Source of the DNA: Phallusia mammillata
Taxonomy: Eukaryota; Chordata; Ascidiacea; Phlebobranchia; Ascidiidae
NCBI GenBank assembly: GCA_003260075.1
Contig: QLIY01000003.1
Location: forward strand, 124,001-188,000
Direction of reading: 5' to 3'
Length of the DNA: 64,000 bases
Shown: positions 13,501 to 28,500 of the stretch, piece after piece
Layout: the number at the start of each line of letters is the position of its first letter
Numbering within the stretch: the first letter of the stretch is position 1
Notes under the pieces: model-generated
Told to the model about the DNA's origin: nothing
Seen by the model: the letters and a program-made list of their open reading frames with translations, nothing else
Databases searched by the model: none
Position numbers and translations under genes: made by a program

Positions 13501-16500
13501 ATCTCCCGTACAATGTAAAAGCAAGTTTACTAATGAAATTTTAAAGTAAAGTTTAAGTATTTTCCAGGTTATTGATGAATGGTGGACAGTTAACCCACCA
13601 CTCTCGTCGGGTTTCGATAAAAACCAAAGTTTATTCAATTATCGAGCTCAGGGTTATGTAGTTTTTCCGGAAATGGCCCCTTGTTCTTCTCAAGTAAGTC
13701 TTTGCAAATGTTTTATTCACCCAAAAAAGTTTTTTTAGTATCCCTTGTGGTTAATCAATAAACTCGCTATTATATAATTGTATGATGGAAATGCAAGTGA
13801 CTATTTTTGACACTTTTTATATGAATAATATGTATTGATTAGAACATTTGCTGGCAACAGAGCTGGAATTTTGTGGTAACAACGAATAGTTATGCCAAGT
13901 TAATATTTTTCAGTTGTGAAAACAACATGGAGGGCAACGGCGCTGCCCATTTTGCTTATCAAATCCGTAAAACTGTGTCCTATTTGTACGCATCTAAATC
14001 GTTTAGTTGTAGCAAATCTCAGCTCAAAATGTGTTTTAATTTAGAATGAACTTCATTGTGAAACAAAAAATACATTTAGTACCTTTCTTCAGCGTTTTCT
14101 CCATGTGGATTTGTTGATCGGTAACAGCGAGCGTGTTTCAAATTTCGACTTTGCTATCACATCGAACAACAGAGCGACCACTGCATTTTCACTGGATTGT
14201 GACACAACCACATATATCGATCTTTTACCAGTTTTTATCGCAACTACTTCCCTCAACACCGATAAGTCACTGGATGTCGACTTTTCACTGGACGTCAACG
14301 TTTTGTTTAATGACCCCTCGTAAGTTGTTTAGCTTCAGCAGAAAGTTCTGTTTTTCAAAAGTTCTCCTATACAGTGTTCAGGAAACGTTTTTCTTTTCGG
14401 CCTTAAAAACAAAAACTCTGTAAAAGTTGTTCTAACCTAGATTAACCGCACCCTTTCCGTCAGTCCTGGTCCCCCTCTTTATTGTTACAACTAGGGTTGA
14501 AAATTTGTTTTAAAATTCTAGGAAAAAAATATCTAGTTTTGTAGCAACATAAAGTTTATTAAAACAAAATTATCCGTTTTTTAAAAATGACATTTGTTAG
14601 GATGAACATTACGCCTTTTTAAACGTAAATAAATACTGCGCAAATGCGCTACCAAGCGGTACAAAAAAGATCTTTTATTTTTAAATTGACAGAAAAGATT
14701 TGTGTAAACTTTAGATTTAGACTATATAACTCAAAAGAGCTTAATTCGTTTTTGATACCGGATGTAGACTAGTTTCATTCATTGCAATGACACAATTTTG
14801 CTGGACAACATTGCAAAATTATTTTGTCGAAAACCCAAAATTTCTGGAAATGGTTTTAAACGTGCCCCCGAAACTGAAAAATTCTCATACATTTGAAATG
14901 TACACCATTTGAACAGGATTATTTAATTGCCTCAACCCATCGAACGTATTTGGTTTTCGATTGTTTAGGGCTGACGCTTTATATGGATTCATTTACTTTT
15001 CCAGTTTTGCCCTTGCTTCTCTTGAGCTCGAACGAAGCGATAAATTTCATTTCGATTTCACTTTCTATTTGACGAACAAAGATTTGGTTGAACCAAGTGA
15101 AGATCATCAAATAGAATACCACAAGTCACAAGAAGACAAGGAATTGTTGCGCAGTTCTGTAATCTCCAGCGGATCTGTGCTGAGATTCCGTGGCATGCTG
15201 AAACTTGGCGAAACGGATTTGTATAGGAAATGTTGTCTTGGTGGGTGAAGAGCTTTTATGCAGTAAATCAGTGCACTTTGGGTAACTTTTCAACTCATAC
15301 AATACAGCATTTACCTATTGTCGATTGATAAATGTAAAGTCACTTGTAAAACAAATTGTTGATTTCGGGCGGCAAGATTTTTATTGTAAGCAAATTTTTT
15401 CTGCATTTGTTTGGCATTTAAAATCAGATTATCAGGCAAAACACTCACTCTAAAGCATTGTTATGTAGACGGTGAATGTCATGTGGTAGACGGTTGTTAT
15501 TGAATCAGGAATTTGTGTTTTAATTTTTTTAAGGTTTTGTTTTGTTATAGACTAGTTCTGAATAGCGTGTCTTTAATAGATTTCTTAAATTGCCTTTTCC
15601 AGATAATAATCTAAGTCGCAACTGCTATGTGAACGTCTGGGTTGACAGCTCCAACAACTTTTCCAACCGTGGCACTTCCGGCAAAGTATGTTTAAACTTC
15701 TCTACTTCTTAACTCAGTTCAATGCATGTTAACTACTTGATATTTGCTATTCAGATTCTTGAAAAAGACGAATCAAATAACTTTCGCTCATCAAGGATAT
15801 CCTTGGATGACGAGTTTTGCCAAGCGACACAGTTTAGAGTTTTTATCCACCGTGTTCATATTTCCGGACTCGACTCGTTGCAGAAACTTTATTTCGATCC
15901 TCGGAAATTTTCAATTCTCGCTCATATTTCTTATGTTATTCAGGCACCACCAGCAAATAAAACAGATGAAATTTGGTGTCAAAGTAAAAGTCGAATTTCC
16001 AGCCCGGAGTTGCTACATTTGGAAGTAGATTTTAAAACCGATTTGTGGTTGAGCGTTTCGGATACCACAATGGCTCATAATGTTGAAATCCCGATGGTGA
16101 CAAAATGGTGCAAACGTGACATTGTACTGGAGGTTTCTCTTGTGTGTTTTGCATCAGAAATTGAGTTTCAAGCAAAATGGAAAAAAGAGATTCATGTCGT
16201 TTGTTTCGGAGATGTTTTACGATTTGAAGATATTGAAGTAATTATGATTTTTTTTATTCTAGTTTGTTTTGCTACTGTATTAACCACATTAACAAAGTCC
16301 ATAGTTTTACTTGTACTAAATGATTATGTCAACGCAGTTATTATGTTGATTAAGTAAACTGCTGAGTGTTGAATAGCTCTATAGTACAGAAATGCTTCGC
16401 GGTTGCTTTAAATATACTGTGTGGTAATATTTATCCGACACAAACAGTTACTTACACATCCATTACACGTAGGTACGTCTCCCGGTTTCGAACGACAACG

Positions 16501-19500
16501 ATTTTCATCTCATTCCACGTTTGATGAACTCTTTGAAATTTAGCGGGAGCCTCGTCAACTACGGGGTTAACAACGTGGATAGGAACAATTTTGAACTTGA
16601 CGTAATTGCTCAGGGCGCATCACCAACGTGTCATCGAACATTATCAACATTTGAAAACTTACCCATGGTAAACTCCAGCATTTTGGCGCAATCTTCTGTT
16701 CCAATGCAGTTCGATGTCGAAGTTGTCTTGGACGAATGCGTATGTCAGAATCTGCAGTCCAACGCCACATTTGAAACACAGTTCCACCTCCGGCAAAATC
16801 ACTCTCCTGTTCTCAACTACGAACCAAGCAAAAGTTTTCGTGTCTTGAAAGCAAACTGTGAACTATCCCCACTTTTGCCGGCCAGGGCGTTTATCGCTCT
16901 TTATTACGACTTGGCCATTCTATCCCTTAATGTTTTAGCGACACCTGGTGGAAAAAAGTGGAACGTGGTTGATGATTTGTTAAGAGTTGAAGTTGTCTTA
17001 CAAATAATGGTTCCGACCATAGAGGAATTGCCCGAACGATTTATGAATAACATTGTATTTCCTGACACAAGGCTGCAGTTTCGAGTAGTAACATTGGACG
17101 TAACAAATAAAGTCGTTCCGCTTATGATTGTGGAAAATGTATTTGGGTCGATTGAATGGAATGAAACAAGCAAATCCTCAATACAAAGGTGTGCATTATG
17201 ACTGTAGAAATTCAGCATTGACTATAACACTCCAGTTAAATTACAACCGGTTTTAAATATCTTACATTCTATTTACGGTGTTTTACATTTTTGGTATATT
17301 AAGCAGATTTTGTAAACATTGCAGGTTTGATTTTCAAGTGTTTTTTAAAGATCAGTTGTTTGTAATATTGCGTTTGCGTTTTATCTTGAATCCAGTTCTA
17401 AAAACAGCAATAACTCAATAGGTACATTACTGCTATAAAGTTTTAACGTTGTTTAACATTTTAGTATTTTACTTGTTTTCAGGCAAACCAAAATCCTTGA
17501 TTTACGACCTCAGCGGAATGATACCAACTTTTTATGCGGAAAAACTTTAGAGTTGAAGGTTGAAACTACTTTAGCTGAAAATCGAACAATGGATGGATAC
17601 TTTCTGCTCGAAACCGAAAAACACCCCAAACCTCAAGTTTTACCACTACAAACCCATTGTTACCACGATTCCCTGTCGCTATCGATATTTCCAACGGAAA
17701 ACCACATAATAAAACCAGGGTTGGGTAACATGGACATTCCCATGCACCTGAACATTTCGGTGTGTCAGACAACTTTTGGATCAATGAACAATAGTTTTAC
17801 CGATGGGGAAACTTTCTCAACTTTTTCGCTGCACACAATCCTTTCATATGACGATGAGCAGTCAACTGTAGTGATACCGATTTCAAATGCAGTTGTTGTC
17901 CAAGAATCACAAGTTCAAGGTAAAACTCGATTGATTTAGGTATTGAGATGTTTTCACCGTGTACAAAATGCTTCTCAAATTAAAACGTGAAAAATGCATT
18001 GTTTTAACCCACTTAAGTTTTCCATTAGTTACTCCCACCAATCGATTTGTCGGGATTCAAGCAATGTCATTCATGTTTGTAGTAATCGAAACACAAGATG
18101 TCATGACAAGAATTGAAGTCATAACCTTGCGAGTAACAGGCGGTTACGTCGCTAAGTGGCCACTAAAATAAACACAGTATAGCTATATGTTAACACCAGA
18201 AATCAGCGAGCTAAACAATATAACAAAGCATCCTGTTTACCACTACATAGTAATAGTAGGTAGGGCGCATTTTCTGCGGAAATGTTTTGTCTGCACGGGT
18301 TTGTAATGCAGTCAAAGAAAGACTCGTATCCGTGACTCATTAGCCTCGATTGATGTAAACTTCACACATACTCGACTGTTTGCAAGTTATTTATCAACTT
18401 ATATTTGAAATTGTATAGAGTCATGGCATGATGGCGAGTGCATGGCTTGGCACATTTACCTCAATCTACCTGTTCTGCCTCTAACTTACATTGAATGTTG
18501 TCGGATGAGGGAAGTGGTGATGACGTTGCAGCCTGAACTCAGTTGGAAAACTATGGACTTCACTCTGGACGAAATCAATGAGAACAACATCGCGTTTTTG
18601 CCTGTAACCTGTGAATGTGGAAACGGCGATTTGATGGTCCATGTTAATGACAACATGATTATGATCGAACCGTCAAAAAGTTTTAGCATCAAAGCAACGG
18701 TAAAACTACATTGGAGGGTTTTTACAGTAAAGTCTTGGTTTCACACAAATTGTTCCCAAGGATAAAAAAATATAAAATACTTGTTTTTGATAAGTTTGTT
18801 TTGGATGTCAAGTAGTAACTCCAATACTTCTTCTTTTACAACAAACAATAGTTTTTGTAATGGTTCAGTATTTTCTCCAAACTTTTCGGCAGCTCGCAAG
18901 ATCTAATACGTTTGCTTTAAAACTTTTTAAACTAAAACAAACACGACTTTTCAAACCAGGTAAAGGCGCAAAGCGTAAATTTTTGCGAAATTGTTTGCAT
19001 ATCTTCCACATTATCAGGTAACACTTGTGTTTTTACAGGTTTCACTGTCCACCAAGACACCGTTGCAAATTTTAAATCAATCCGTTAACGCCAAACTTGA
19101 ACTGTTCTTGACATCGGAAAGAAGTGACAAAATACTCGTTACTGCGAGCGAGGCTTTGTTTAATGGATTTTCATCTACCAACCAAATCACAGACGAGGGC
19201 CTGCATGAGTATTCACAGACAGTTGATTTGAAAACAAGGTAAGAGTAAACAATTGAAAAATTAACAAATGGTAATTATCGCTCATGCACATAGCAATAGG
19301 ATTAATGAATATTTGTACTTCTCAAATGCAAAAAGGAGCGTTTTATTAAAGACTGATTAACGTTTGTACAGAGTTTGCCTAAAAAGCTACAAATTACATA
19401 GCTGGGCAATATCAAAATATTAATGATAAAGTGTTATCAATTTAGTGTGATGGACATTTCGCCGGAATTTTGTGGTCGATCTACTTTGCACTTTAAAATC

Positions 19501-22500
19501 TTGCCGCCAGATTGGTTTGAAGATTTTGACGAAACCAACAATATCTTCAACATCTCGGTGATTTTTATTTCATTTTTAAATAGTCTCGCGAAACCAATAC
19601 ATTAATTTCCAATCTCATTCGCAGGTCTTATACCACTGCCCGGGTGATGCATATTCGTTAAAAACAAATTCCTGGAACTTTACAATCGTCCCAAACTCAT
19701 ACGACAGAGAAAAACCAATACTGAACATTGGATTATCATACGATGTAGGTTTTTCTAAGAAATTTTGTAATTGCGATAAAACGACAAACTGTGTTTATTG
19801 CTTGTTTCGACACAATGATGTGTTGTTTGCAGCTGGTCAGTGTTAAAGCCGTATATAACCCCAAACCAGTGGTGAAGATTTATTTAGGCAACGATCCCAA
19901 GAATGTACAGTACACCACACAATTAGAGTATGACCTTTTCAGGTACCCTGTCCATTTTTTTCTTTAGGTAAAAATCAAATCTTCTGACAAAAAAATTTCT
20001 TAATTTTTTTCAGCAATGCATCGGATGAGGTGACAGCCAAACTTTACAGCAATTTTATGCCTAATGTCGCCAAGCATGTTGAACATCTTTTCAAGGTAAA
20101 CGTTTCAGGAAGCAAACTTTATGTCTGCTGATACGCTAATTAAGCTTGACAATGCTTTACAGCCTACAAAAGCAGACATAGCAGCACAATCTTCCTTTTT
20201 TGTGATCAATTGCTGACCGTGTCAGACGTTAGGCCCATTGTCCGTGATGACACATAATAATCAATAAAATAATGTATTTTTTTTCACAGATCCACTATAT
20301 TTTAGTAGGAAAATTTTCTAAACCGACGTCGAATGTGCGTTATATATATTTTGTTTTAGATTTACCCGAGTGAGAAAATGTGCTCAACTCGATTTAGTCA
20401 TGTGACAGTTTTCATACATGACTCGGAAAGTGGCGAATCCCTTCTTCTAAACAACAAGATATCGTCTACTATCTCACCGAGATACTGGTCTGATTTGTGT
20501 TCGGGCACAAACACTGACATCAACAACTTTGGGATGTGGTTTTCTGTTTCGTCAACTGAAATTAGCTTTGTGTCATGTACGTAAGCATGCAATGACAGTT
20601 CAGAAGTAAAGATTAAAAAAAGCTGGTGGATTATTATTTGACATAATTTTTTTGTGATAGTTATGACTAGTTTGTAATTGTATCTTTAAAGTTTCTGGGA
20701 GTATTTCTATTGACGTGGATTTAAATATCAACGTTCTTCGCGACGATCAAATACTGATAAAATCAAGACCGAGCAGCATAGATGAGGTGGCAAATGTAAG
20801 CATCACTCTCTCTACCTTATTGGGATCTGCCTCAGTTAATCTGTTTCACAAGATCTTCACAAACCTTGATATTTCACGTAAGTGTGTCTGCATTGAACAA
20901 TTGAACTAAATCACTTTTTAGATATGTTATAATTTTCGTTTACGGATTTTGCCATGTGAATTTATCAACCTAAGACAGACGATTTTTTTCTCTTTTTTCA
21001 CGGGGTTCGAACCCACGACATTCCCGGGGACGAATCCCGATCAGTTTTTTTTATGTCTGTATGTGGGTTAGGCGCGCCGGACTATTCGGCCAAGTTCCTG
21101 CCAAATTTGATAACTTTTAAATGTAACATCTGTTTAGTGGGAAGGCGACTGTGAATTCCAGCCTATTTTGAAACCTTGTTTAATCGAATCCTATGGGTAA
21201 TTGCATATTCAACCTTGACAAATCGGATATACGAAAAACGAAATTCGTTTGTATAGATTTGTTTGTATTACGAAAAGTAACAAATCAAGCGTTTTTAATC
21301 GCAGGAAGCTATTTCAGTGGGAATGTCATTCATCGTCGCGGTTATTTCTTCAAATACCACGGTGATCCTTTGTCGTATCAAGATTCGGTGGCTGCCTGCA
21401 GGTAAATATACAAGTCGTTTTTTTTCTGGAACTTTTCTAAATCGAATTGTATTACATAGAAATGATGGAATGAGACTGGCTGTGCTGACGAACTCAGAAA
21501 CAGAAATCCAGATCAACAACTTTTATCACCTCGCAAATATTACTAGCCATACTTGGATTGGTATGCTCAAAGTCACTTTATATTTTCGTTTACCTTTAAA
21601 AACAAGCTCTTTTTATGTTTTATTTCAGGCATGGATAATCTTACATCACGAAGTTCTTGGACATGGCAGGACGGCTCGATGGTCAACTTTCCCAAAATTC
21701 TCCAAACTGACAGTACGCCTTACATTTTTTACCTTATGTATTATATTACAAGCACTATTAACCTTTTTGGTTTTTTTTTTCTATGTTGCAAATGATGATG
21801 TTGCAATTGTAAGACTGTTTTCAAGGAAATGATTGTTAGTTAATGACTTTGTTAAGTTAGAGATAGCCTACCCAACAACTTTTTTAAATTTTCCGCCAAG
21901 ACGCAAATATTGCAGAACCTTTTAGTTACTGTATCACGATTTTACGAATAACTATGAAATCGCAGGGTCAAGTTGTTTGAAACGTGTAATTTGCAGGCGA
22001 TGAATTTAACTCTTGGGCCACAAGAGAACCTTGGGAATCAGACTCAAGTCATAAATGTGGTTCAATTGAACGAGGAGTGGGCAAGTCATCAGTGTTTGTT
22101 CGAACCTGTGAAGTTCCGATTAGTCGGTGGTGTCAAGGTCCAATGCAAGGTAACTCGTGTTGGCTTGTGTCCGTCTAAACCAGTGGTTACCAACTAGTGG
22201 TTCGTGATGACTGTTGTGTATTGAGTTGAAGTGTGATAAACGGTAGATTGTCCACTGTATTATAATACTGGATAAGCAATAAACACAATACGAAAAACAA
22301 GCAATCGTGTGCTGTTTAACTTCGTACATTTAAACGACAAATTCAGTGAGACCTGTTCTATTCAACAAGTCTGATCTTTCCGATTTGCGGCAATAAACAA
22401 TTTGTTCTACATAGTACTGTTTTGAGATATTTTATTTCATTTTTCATTTTTTATTTTCCCGTATTTGCGTTCCACTTTTAATCATTAACTTAAGGTTGAT

Positions 22501-25500
22501 ATAAAAGGAAAGTGTTGAATTTTGGTGTTGATTGGTTTGAAAAAATTTTTTGCGAATTGATATCATGAAAACGTTGCACATTTATTATGTGTCAATAGAC
22601 AATAATAAATTTATTTCCAGCTGTCTACCCAAAACGCGTGTACCTGTCGAAGAAAGATGCGTTGCGGTTTTGTCGACACAACGATCTCAAGTTGATAACA
22701 ACAGCTAACAATTTAAATCCACATCGTGACAACATTCTCGTGTCAGCACCAACTGATTTTCCGATCATTGATTACGACTTTTGCACAGGTGAAGCCGAAC
22801 ATGTGGCCATGTTAGTGAGAACAGTTCAAAAACTGCAAGAAATCTTTACTGTTGCTATTCACCTTACTGCTTGGTCCGTTTAAATCTGTCAACATGTTCC
22901 TTTTTTAAATAAACTGACAAACTACTAAGCGGCCTCTGTGCTGAGGAAATATGTGCATTTGACACATTACTGTTGTTGTGTGCAGGTTACAGTGACATCA
23001 GAATAATAAACTTTGATCTTCCATCGGTTGTAAACCTACAATCACAGATTCTAAGCATTGAATATAATCTTACAGCCGAAGTAGTTTTTACCAAAGGAGT
23101 AAGTACAATAATTTATCTGTCTGTAAAAAAAATGCGTCACCACATACTCGAAACGAACAAATGTAATAATTGAATTTGTTAACCATCTCTGAAATTCAGT
23201 TTATTACATTATTGCACTTTTAAAATCTTTTCTGTTTAAAATCGCCAAAACCACTACCAACATAAAGGTGTTTTTTCAGGTGGACGCTAACTTCTATAAT
23301 ATCCACATGGCACTGGTGATTTCCAGGCAACAACTATCAACAAATCAGTTTAGGCAAATAGTGCGGCTTCCGCCTGATCAACTTGACTCAGTTCAGTTGA
23401 TACAGGACGGCGTTTATCAAATTCCCCTGGTGTTGAGTTCTTTACAGGATTACAACCTGCAAAAGGAATACATTCCACCCATTGAAAACACGGCATCTAC
23501 TGAAGAAAATTCGTTGTCTGGACAACTTTTTTTCCAGGTTACAGTTGTAGATAATTGTTTGAAAAAACTTTTTTTTGCGGTCATCAAGTTGAAATAAGGA
23601 TGAAAACGTTTATGTAGCTGATGTTATTTAAAGCGGATTTGCGAAGGATTACTTGAAGTGCAAGAACGCCGTTTTTGTACAGTCCCAGTTTGATGACCCC
23701 GAAATGGCGTGTTTAGATTTTATTTAACTAACTGTCATGCTAGATAACATTTTTTGTTAGTAGAAAGCGGTTTGAACCAGATCACCAAATGTTAAAATAT
23801 TTCCAACTTAAAATGTTGCAAGAGGTACAAAACTTAAACAGTATATTTTTGCATTTTGCCCAAAGCTCACGAAAGAAACGTGGTATATGTCGCTTTTTTG
23901 CGGAGAGGTGATGCATGTTGGAACTATCTTGCTTCCGAATACAACAGGTTTTGGTGAAGACATTGATGGCGACAGTTTGGATGATAATGTTGCATGGCAT
24001 GAAGTGTGGGTGATATGCGACCTAGCCTCAGATCTGGACAATGTCGTGTTTAACTCAACGGTCCCTCAAGTGCTTTTTGGAGAGGTAAATAATGAAGTAC
24101 ATGTTAGATGTCTCCATTTTTAGAGTAATTTTATAAGCATTTAAAAGCGCTTAAAACTGCTATTCTTTTTTGGAAGTTGACCAATTTTAGGTTCATGTAA
24201 AAAAAGTTTTGTGCCACGTTAAATTTCAACTGCCTTGTGTCACTCGTGTGTGTTATTATCACGTACATGTATATTTTAGATGAACACAGAACTACAGTTA
24301 ACGATCAAACGTACTAATGTGGATGTGGCTCATTACACTTCATTTTGGAATAAGGATCGGAAATTTTCTTTAGTTGGCATAGCACCGTCTAATCATCTTC
24401 TTACCACCGGGTAAGACGCTAACTTTTAAACATTTCGACTTTATTATCTGTAGAATGCAAATACCAACGTATTTATTTAGTTGTTTAATTTTATTGATTT
24501 TGTCATCTTTTTTTATTGAGTTTTAACTACCATATAAATTACGTTACAAAAAATGATCTTGTGTGTTACTAAATCTGATGTGACATTTATATTTTGTTAA
24601 TATCTTTCTTAATAGAAGAATTAAAACTGAATAAACAAATAAATTTTTATTATCAAAATGATTTACATTGACAGAAAGAAGTGTAATCTGAACGACGCAA
24701 ATATGGATGTGGAATGTCGATACTTAGTTCTGGATGTCCAGCATTCTTCTTCAGCTCAGCACATATTAGCTCCACAATCTGAAGAAATTGTGGTAGCAAA
24801 ATTTAACATATCTCAAGATACCTGTCAAGCTCTCACGTATGTGTGCTTTGTTAGTGCGGAGGATTTGTCCTCAGCCACACTGCTTAGCATTAATAAGAGC
24901 AGATGCACACAAACGATTGAAGAAGATGGATACGATGATTTTATCTCACCTAAATGCTTTGATGCTTCAAGCCATCCATTAGATTGTGTGTCTGAAAGTA
25001 ATGGAGTAATAAGAAAAGCTTGCAGTCGTATCAACTTGAGGTTTGTAGAGAATTCTTTCGTTTGGCGGCCCCTGACATTGAACTACCTATTTCCACTTAT
25101 TGAGTCGCCAATTGTACTGAATATAAGTATAAAAAACATAGGCCTTCCTCTCGCAATGGAATCTAATTTGACACTTCGGGTTTTAGCGTCCAGTAGTGAC
25201 TTATCAACACCGTTAAAGGGCTATGGAAGTCATCATCACGTGTTCAGCGACTCAAGTGAGATCCAACTATCACCCACATATGGTTCTGTTGCTTACGGTC
25301 ATGTAATAGAAATATCAAACCACAAGATCGGCACCCGGTTTTTGGAATACACTGCTTGTCGTGAGGTCAATTATCTCTGTTTGGAGATCTTCGGAACAAA
25401 CAATTTCGAACAGACTTTAGTGCTTGATAGGATATGCACACCAATAGAAGATGTCCTGTGTTCGTGTTCTGTCCATGATTTTAGTTTGCAAGCATTTAAC

Positions 25501-28500
25501 TTGGACACGTTGCTGATTAACTCTTCGTCTCCGCACACAGCGTACAGATTTACCACAATTATCGAAGCAATTGTGTTTGCCGACGACCTTTTTCATGCTG
25601 CAATCTTACCCAAATTTAAACTTAAATTTACCTTCTTTAAAACAGAGAATCTTGACTCGGGTACTTCAATGGATTATGTGATAAACAAACAAACCGAACT
25701 GATCTACAGCGAGGGACATACGCCTAATTCCACTTGTGTCAGTCAAAAGTTGAGTATTCTCATTGAAGGTGATATTTTTTACAGTCACCCTCATTCACCA
25801 CTAATTTTAAATGTCGCATCTGAAAACAAAATATTTGTTGAGATCGTTTCGGAAGAAAAGTCACGTGAGTTTGACATTACGAACAACCAAGCATCATCTC
25901 GCGTTTCATTGGTTGGTGAGCACGATCTTGTTAGTGTATCGTCAGCAAAAGTTATTTCAGTGTCATGGCCGAACTCACATACAGTGGACGTTCGTATTGC
26001 AGCAGCGTTGCAATTTCTTGGAAATGTTCCGATTGAAAAACTGCCTAGTAGCGAGTTTTTCTCCGCTACGTTGTTTTTGTCCGATGCTTCTCATACAGCG
26101 CTAAATGCAGGAATATTCATATCCGAACTGGTTGAATCCAATCCCTGTGCAATGGCTCGATCTGTATTAGTACCGGGATCAAACATCTCTGTTCAATTTA
26201 GTTTTACCATACGTAACCCAACTGCAATAAGCGCTCTACGCCGCGTTACTGACATGTGGAGTATAAATGTATCATTTTCTCCCAGTTATCGCTTAGAAGA
26301 AGTTGTCACCAACAATAACGCGGTTCCTTTGGAACTTACAATATTCAATCAAAGCTTAACTGTGCTGCAACAAAGTCTTTTTGCTGTTCGTTCTCTTCCA
26401 CTTTCTGTAAAGGTTGCTTTTCTAGACTTGCCCCAAGTGCTAGTTGCAGATGGAAAAAGCACTAACCAAATATCCACAAGGGTTTCCGTGGATTTACTTC
26501 GCCCTTTAAATTCTGAAATTTTGAACTTGTTTGAGGAAGTAACTAGCCAAAATGTTGACATTGAGTTTTTCATTGCAGTCACTATTAGTGAAGCGAACTG
26601 TGTTTCTTCCCATTGCAAACATGTCACCTTGGTTACCAACAAAATTACTAGAAGCTCGATAAGTTTTCTATATCAGCACGAACCATCCATCGAAGACTTT
26701 GACAACTTTGTGTCAGTTTCTCAATTTATTTGTGGTTTGGCGACTGTATCCTGGACCTTCAAAGCAGTTGTAAGTGATGAAAAGGTTTTGCAACTTTATG
26801 ATAGTCCAAAAATCACAGGGAATGCACACAATCACATGTTGATCAAGTGTCCATATGCAACAGAAAATCTGTCTGTGGCGAATATTTTGATTCACGATAG
26901 TTTCAGTAAAACTATATCAAGCTCTCAGACACAACGCACGTTCAAATCTTCATTCATTACTGCATTTCCAAGTGGTTGTCCCGATTTATTGTTATTTCTT
27001 AGTCTGTGCCAAGTGTCCAGTTGCTTTGAACATTCTGATAACGTTGGTATATCACGTTTGACAAGTTTCAACTTAACTAGTTTCACGGTTATCCCTTTTA
27101 CTGCCATGTATCGCTCCATACAAAGACATGCGTATCGTGTCGAACTGGAAATTGATTTACTGGTGACTAGTGATCAAGACAGTAAAATTGCTTCTGGACG
27201 TGAGCACTTGCCTTTGTATTTGAGCTGTGATAAAGATCGATGGACCAAAATCGTGGATCTGGACATTAGCGCAAGAGGGACAGAAGAGAAAGAAATGCCA
27301 TTTGTCATCTCGAAGTTTCAGCTAGCTGGCGGTCCAACCATTTACGCCAACAAAAAAAGTGAATTAACTAAACTTACGTCCTTTTTCACACTGTTATAAA
27401 GTAAACCACTTGTTTGTTTTGCATGTAGATTTTGGATTTAACAAATTGACGGAATTTGGCAATACGTTTTACAATTCGCCTTACGTTTTGGAAGCTGCAT
27501 ACAAGAAACCAGTACATAATCCGCGAGCGTTTGGGTTGAAATGCTCAATTGCCTATTACTTGATTGAAGCCAATGTTTTCCAACAAAGCGAAAACATATT
27601 GTTACCTCTTAAACGAGCTAAATTGAATGAGGCCCAAATGTCAATCCTGAGTAACTCACTACAAAACGGAATTCAATACCATCTTGATGACTTCGAACAC
27701 GGAATAGGTCGGAACTGTTTAACTTTCTTCAGTGTTGTGCAATTGCGCTAATTATTGCATTTTAGATATCGTGTTAAAAGACTTGCTAAAGAAATGTATG
27801 TTATTCAAACCTTGTACAACGTTGCAATAGTAACGTTTTACACAAAGCTATTGTACAAACTAGAAGTATCTTTTAATAACACTCGGTGTTAGAAAACCAC
27901 TTCTCATCATTTCCATCTTATTTACAGAGATCCCTGTTAATATGTGTGGTGATGTAATAATTGGAATGATTATAGCAAGTTCTTCATCGACGTTTATGCG
28001 TCATCAATACATCGAATCTTCTCTTGCCAAACAAATTTCGACTACAATCCAAGTCAACATTTTGTGCGACTACGACTTATTTCGTTTGCAATTAGATGAT
28101 TTTATTTTGCTACCAACTGGTCGATCAACGCTGTACCAAGAAAATTCGTTTCTCTTTTCCCCAACGATATCTGTAAAAGCTTCTGAAGAAATTCTTTTGG
28201 AAGTTATAATGTCAGTTTTTCCCAACAACGATTTGTTTACCCAAGACATAACTTGGGTGGCTGCGTTTTCTCTTGACAATGTACTTGGTGATAAAGACTT
28301 TCCTGTTAAGCTCCAAAATACAGCCTTCTTTTTCCAAAATAACTCACAAACTATGTCTGTGTTCTTGAAAACCAAACTCCATCTACCAACTCCCGATGAA
28401 ATACTGTTGATATCAGCTGGATATCCATTTGATTGTTGGCGTGGGTTGTATGTATTACTGGGAGTTGTCACCTCTGCAGATGAACTACTGTTGCATAACA

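Noticed and set aside
9404-13567. Nested receptor/ligand pair like the ascidian self-sterility s/v-Themis loci
   Set aside because: The nested gene is CWH43-like, on the same strand and not fibrinogen-like. The host lacks polycystin-type PLAT/GPS regions.
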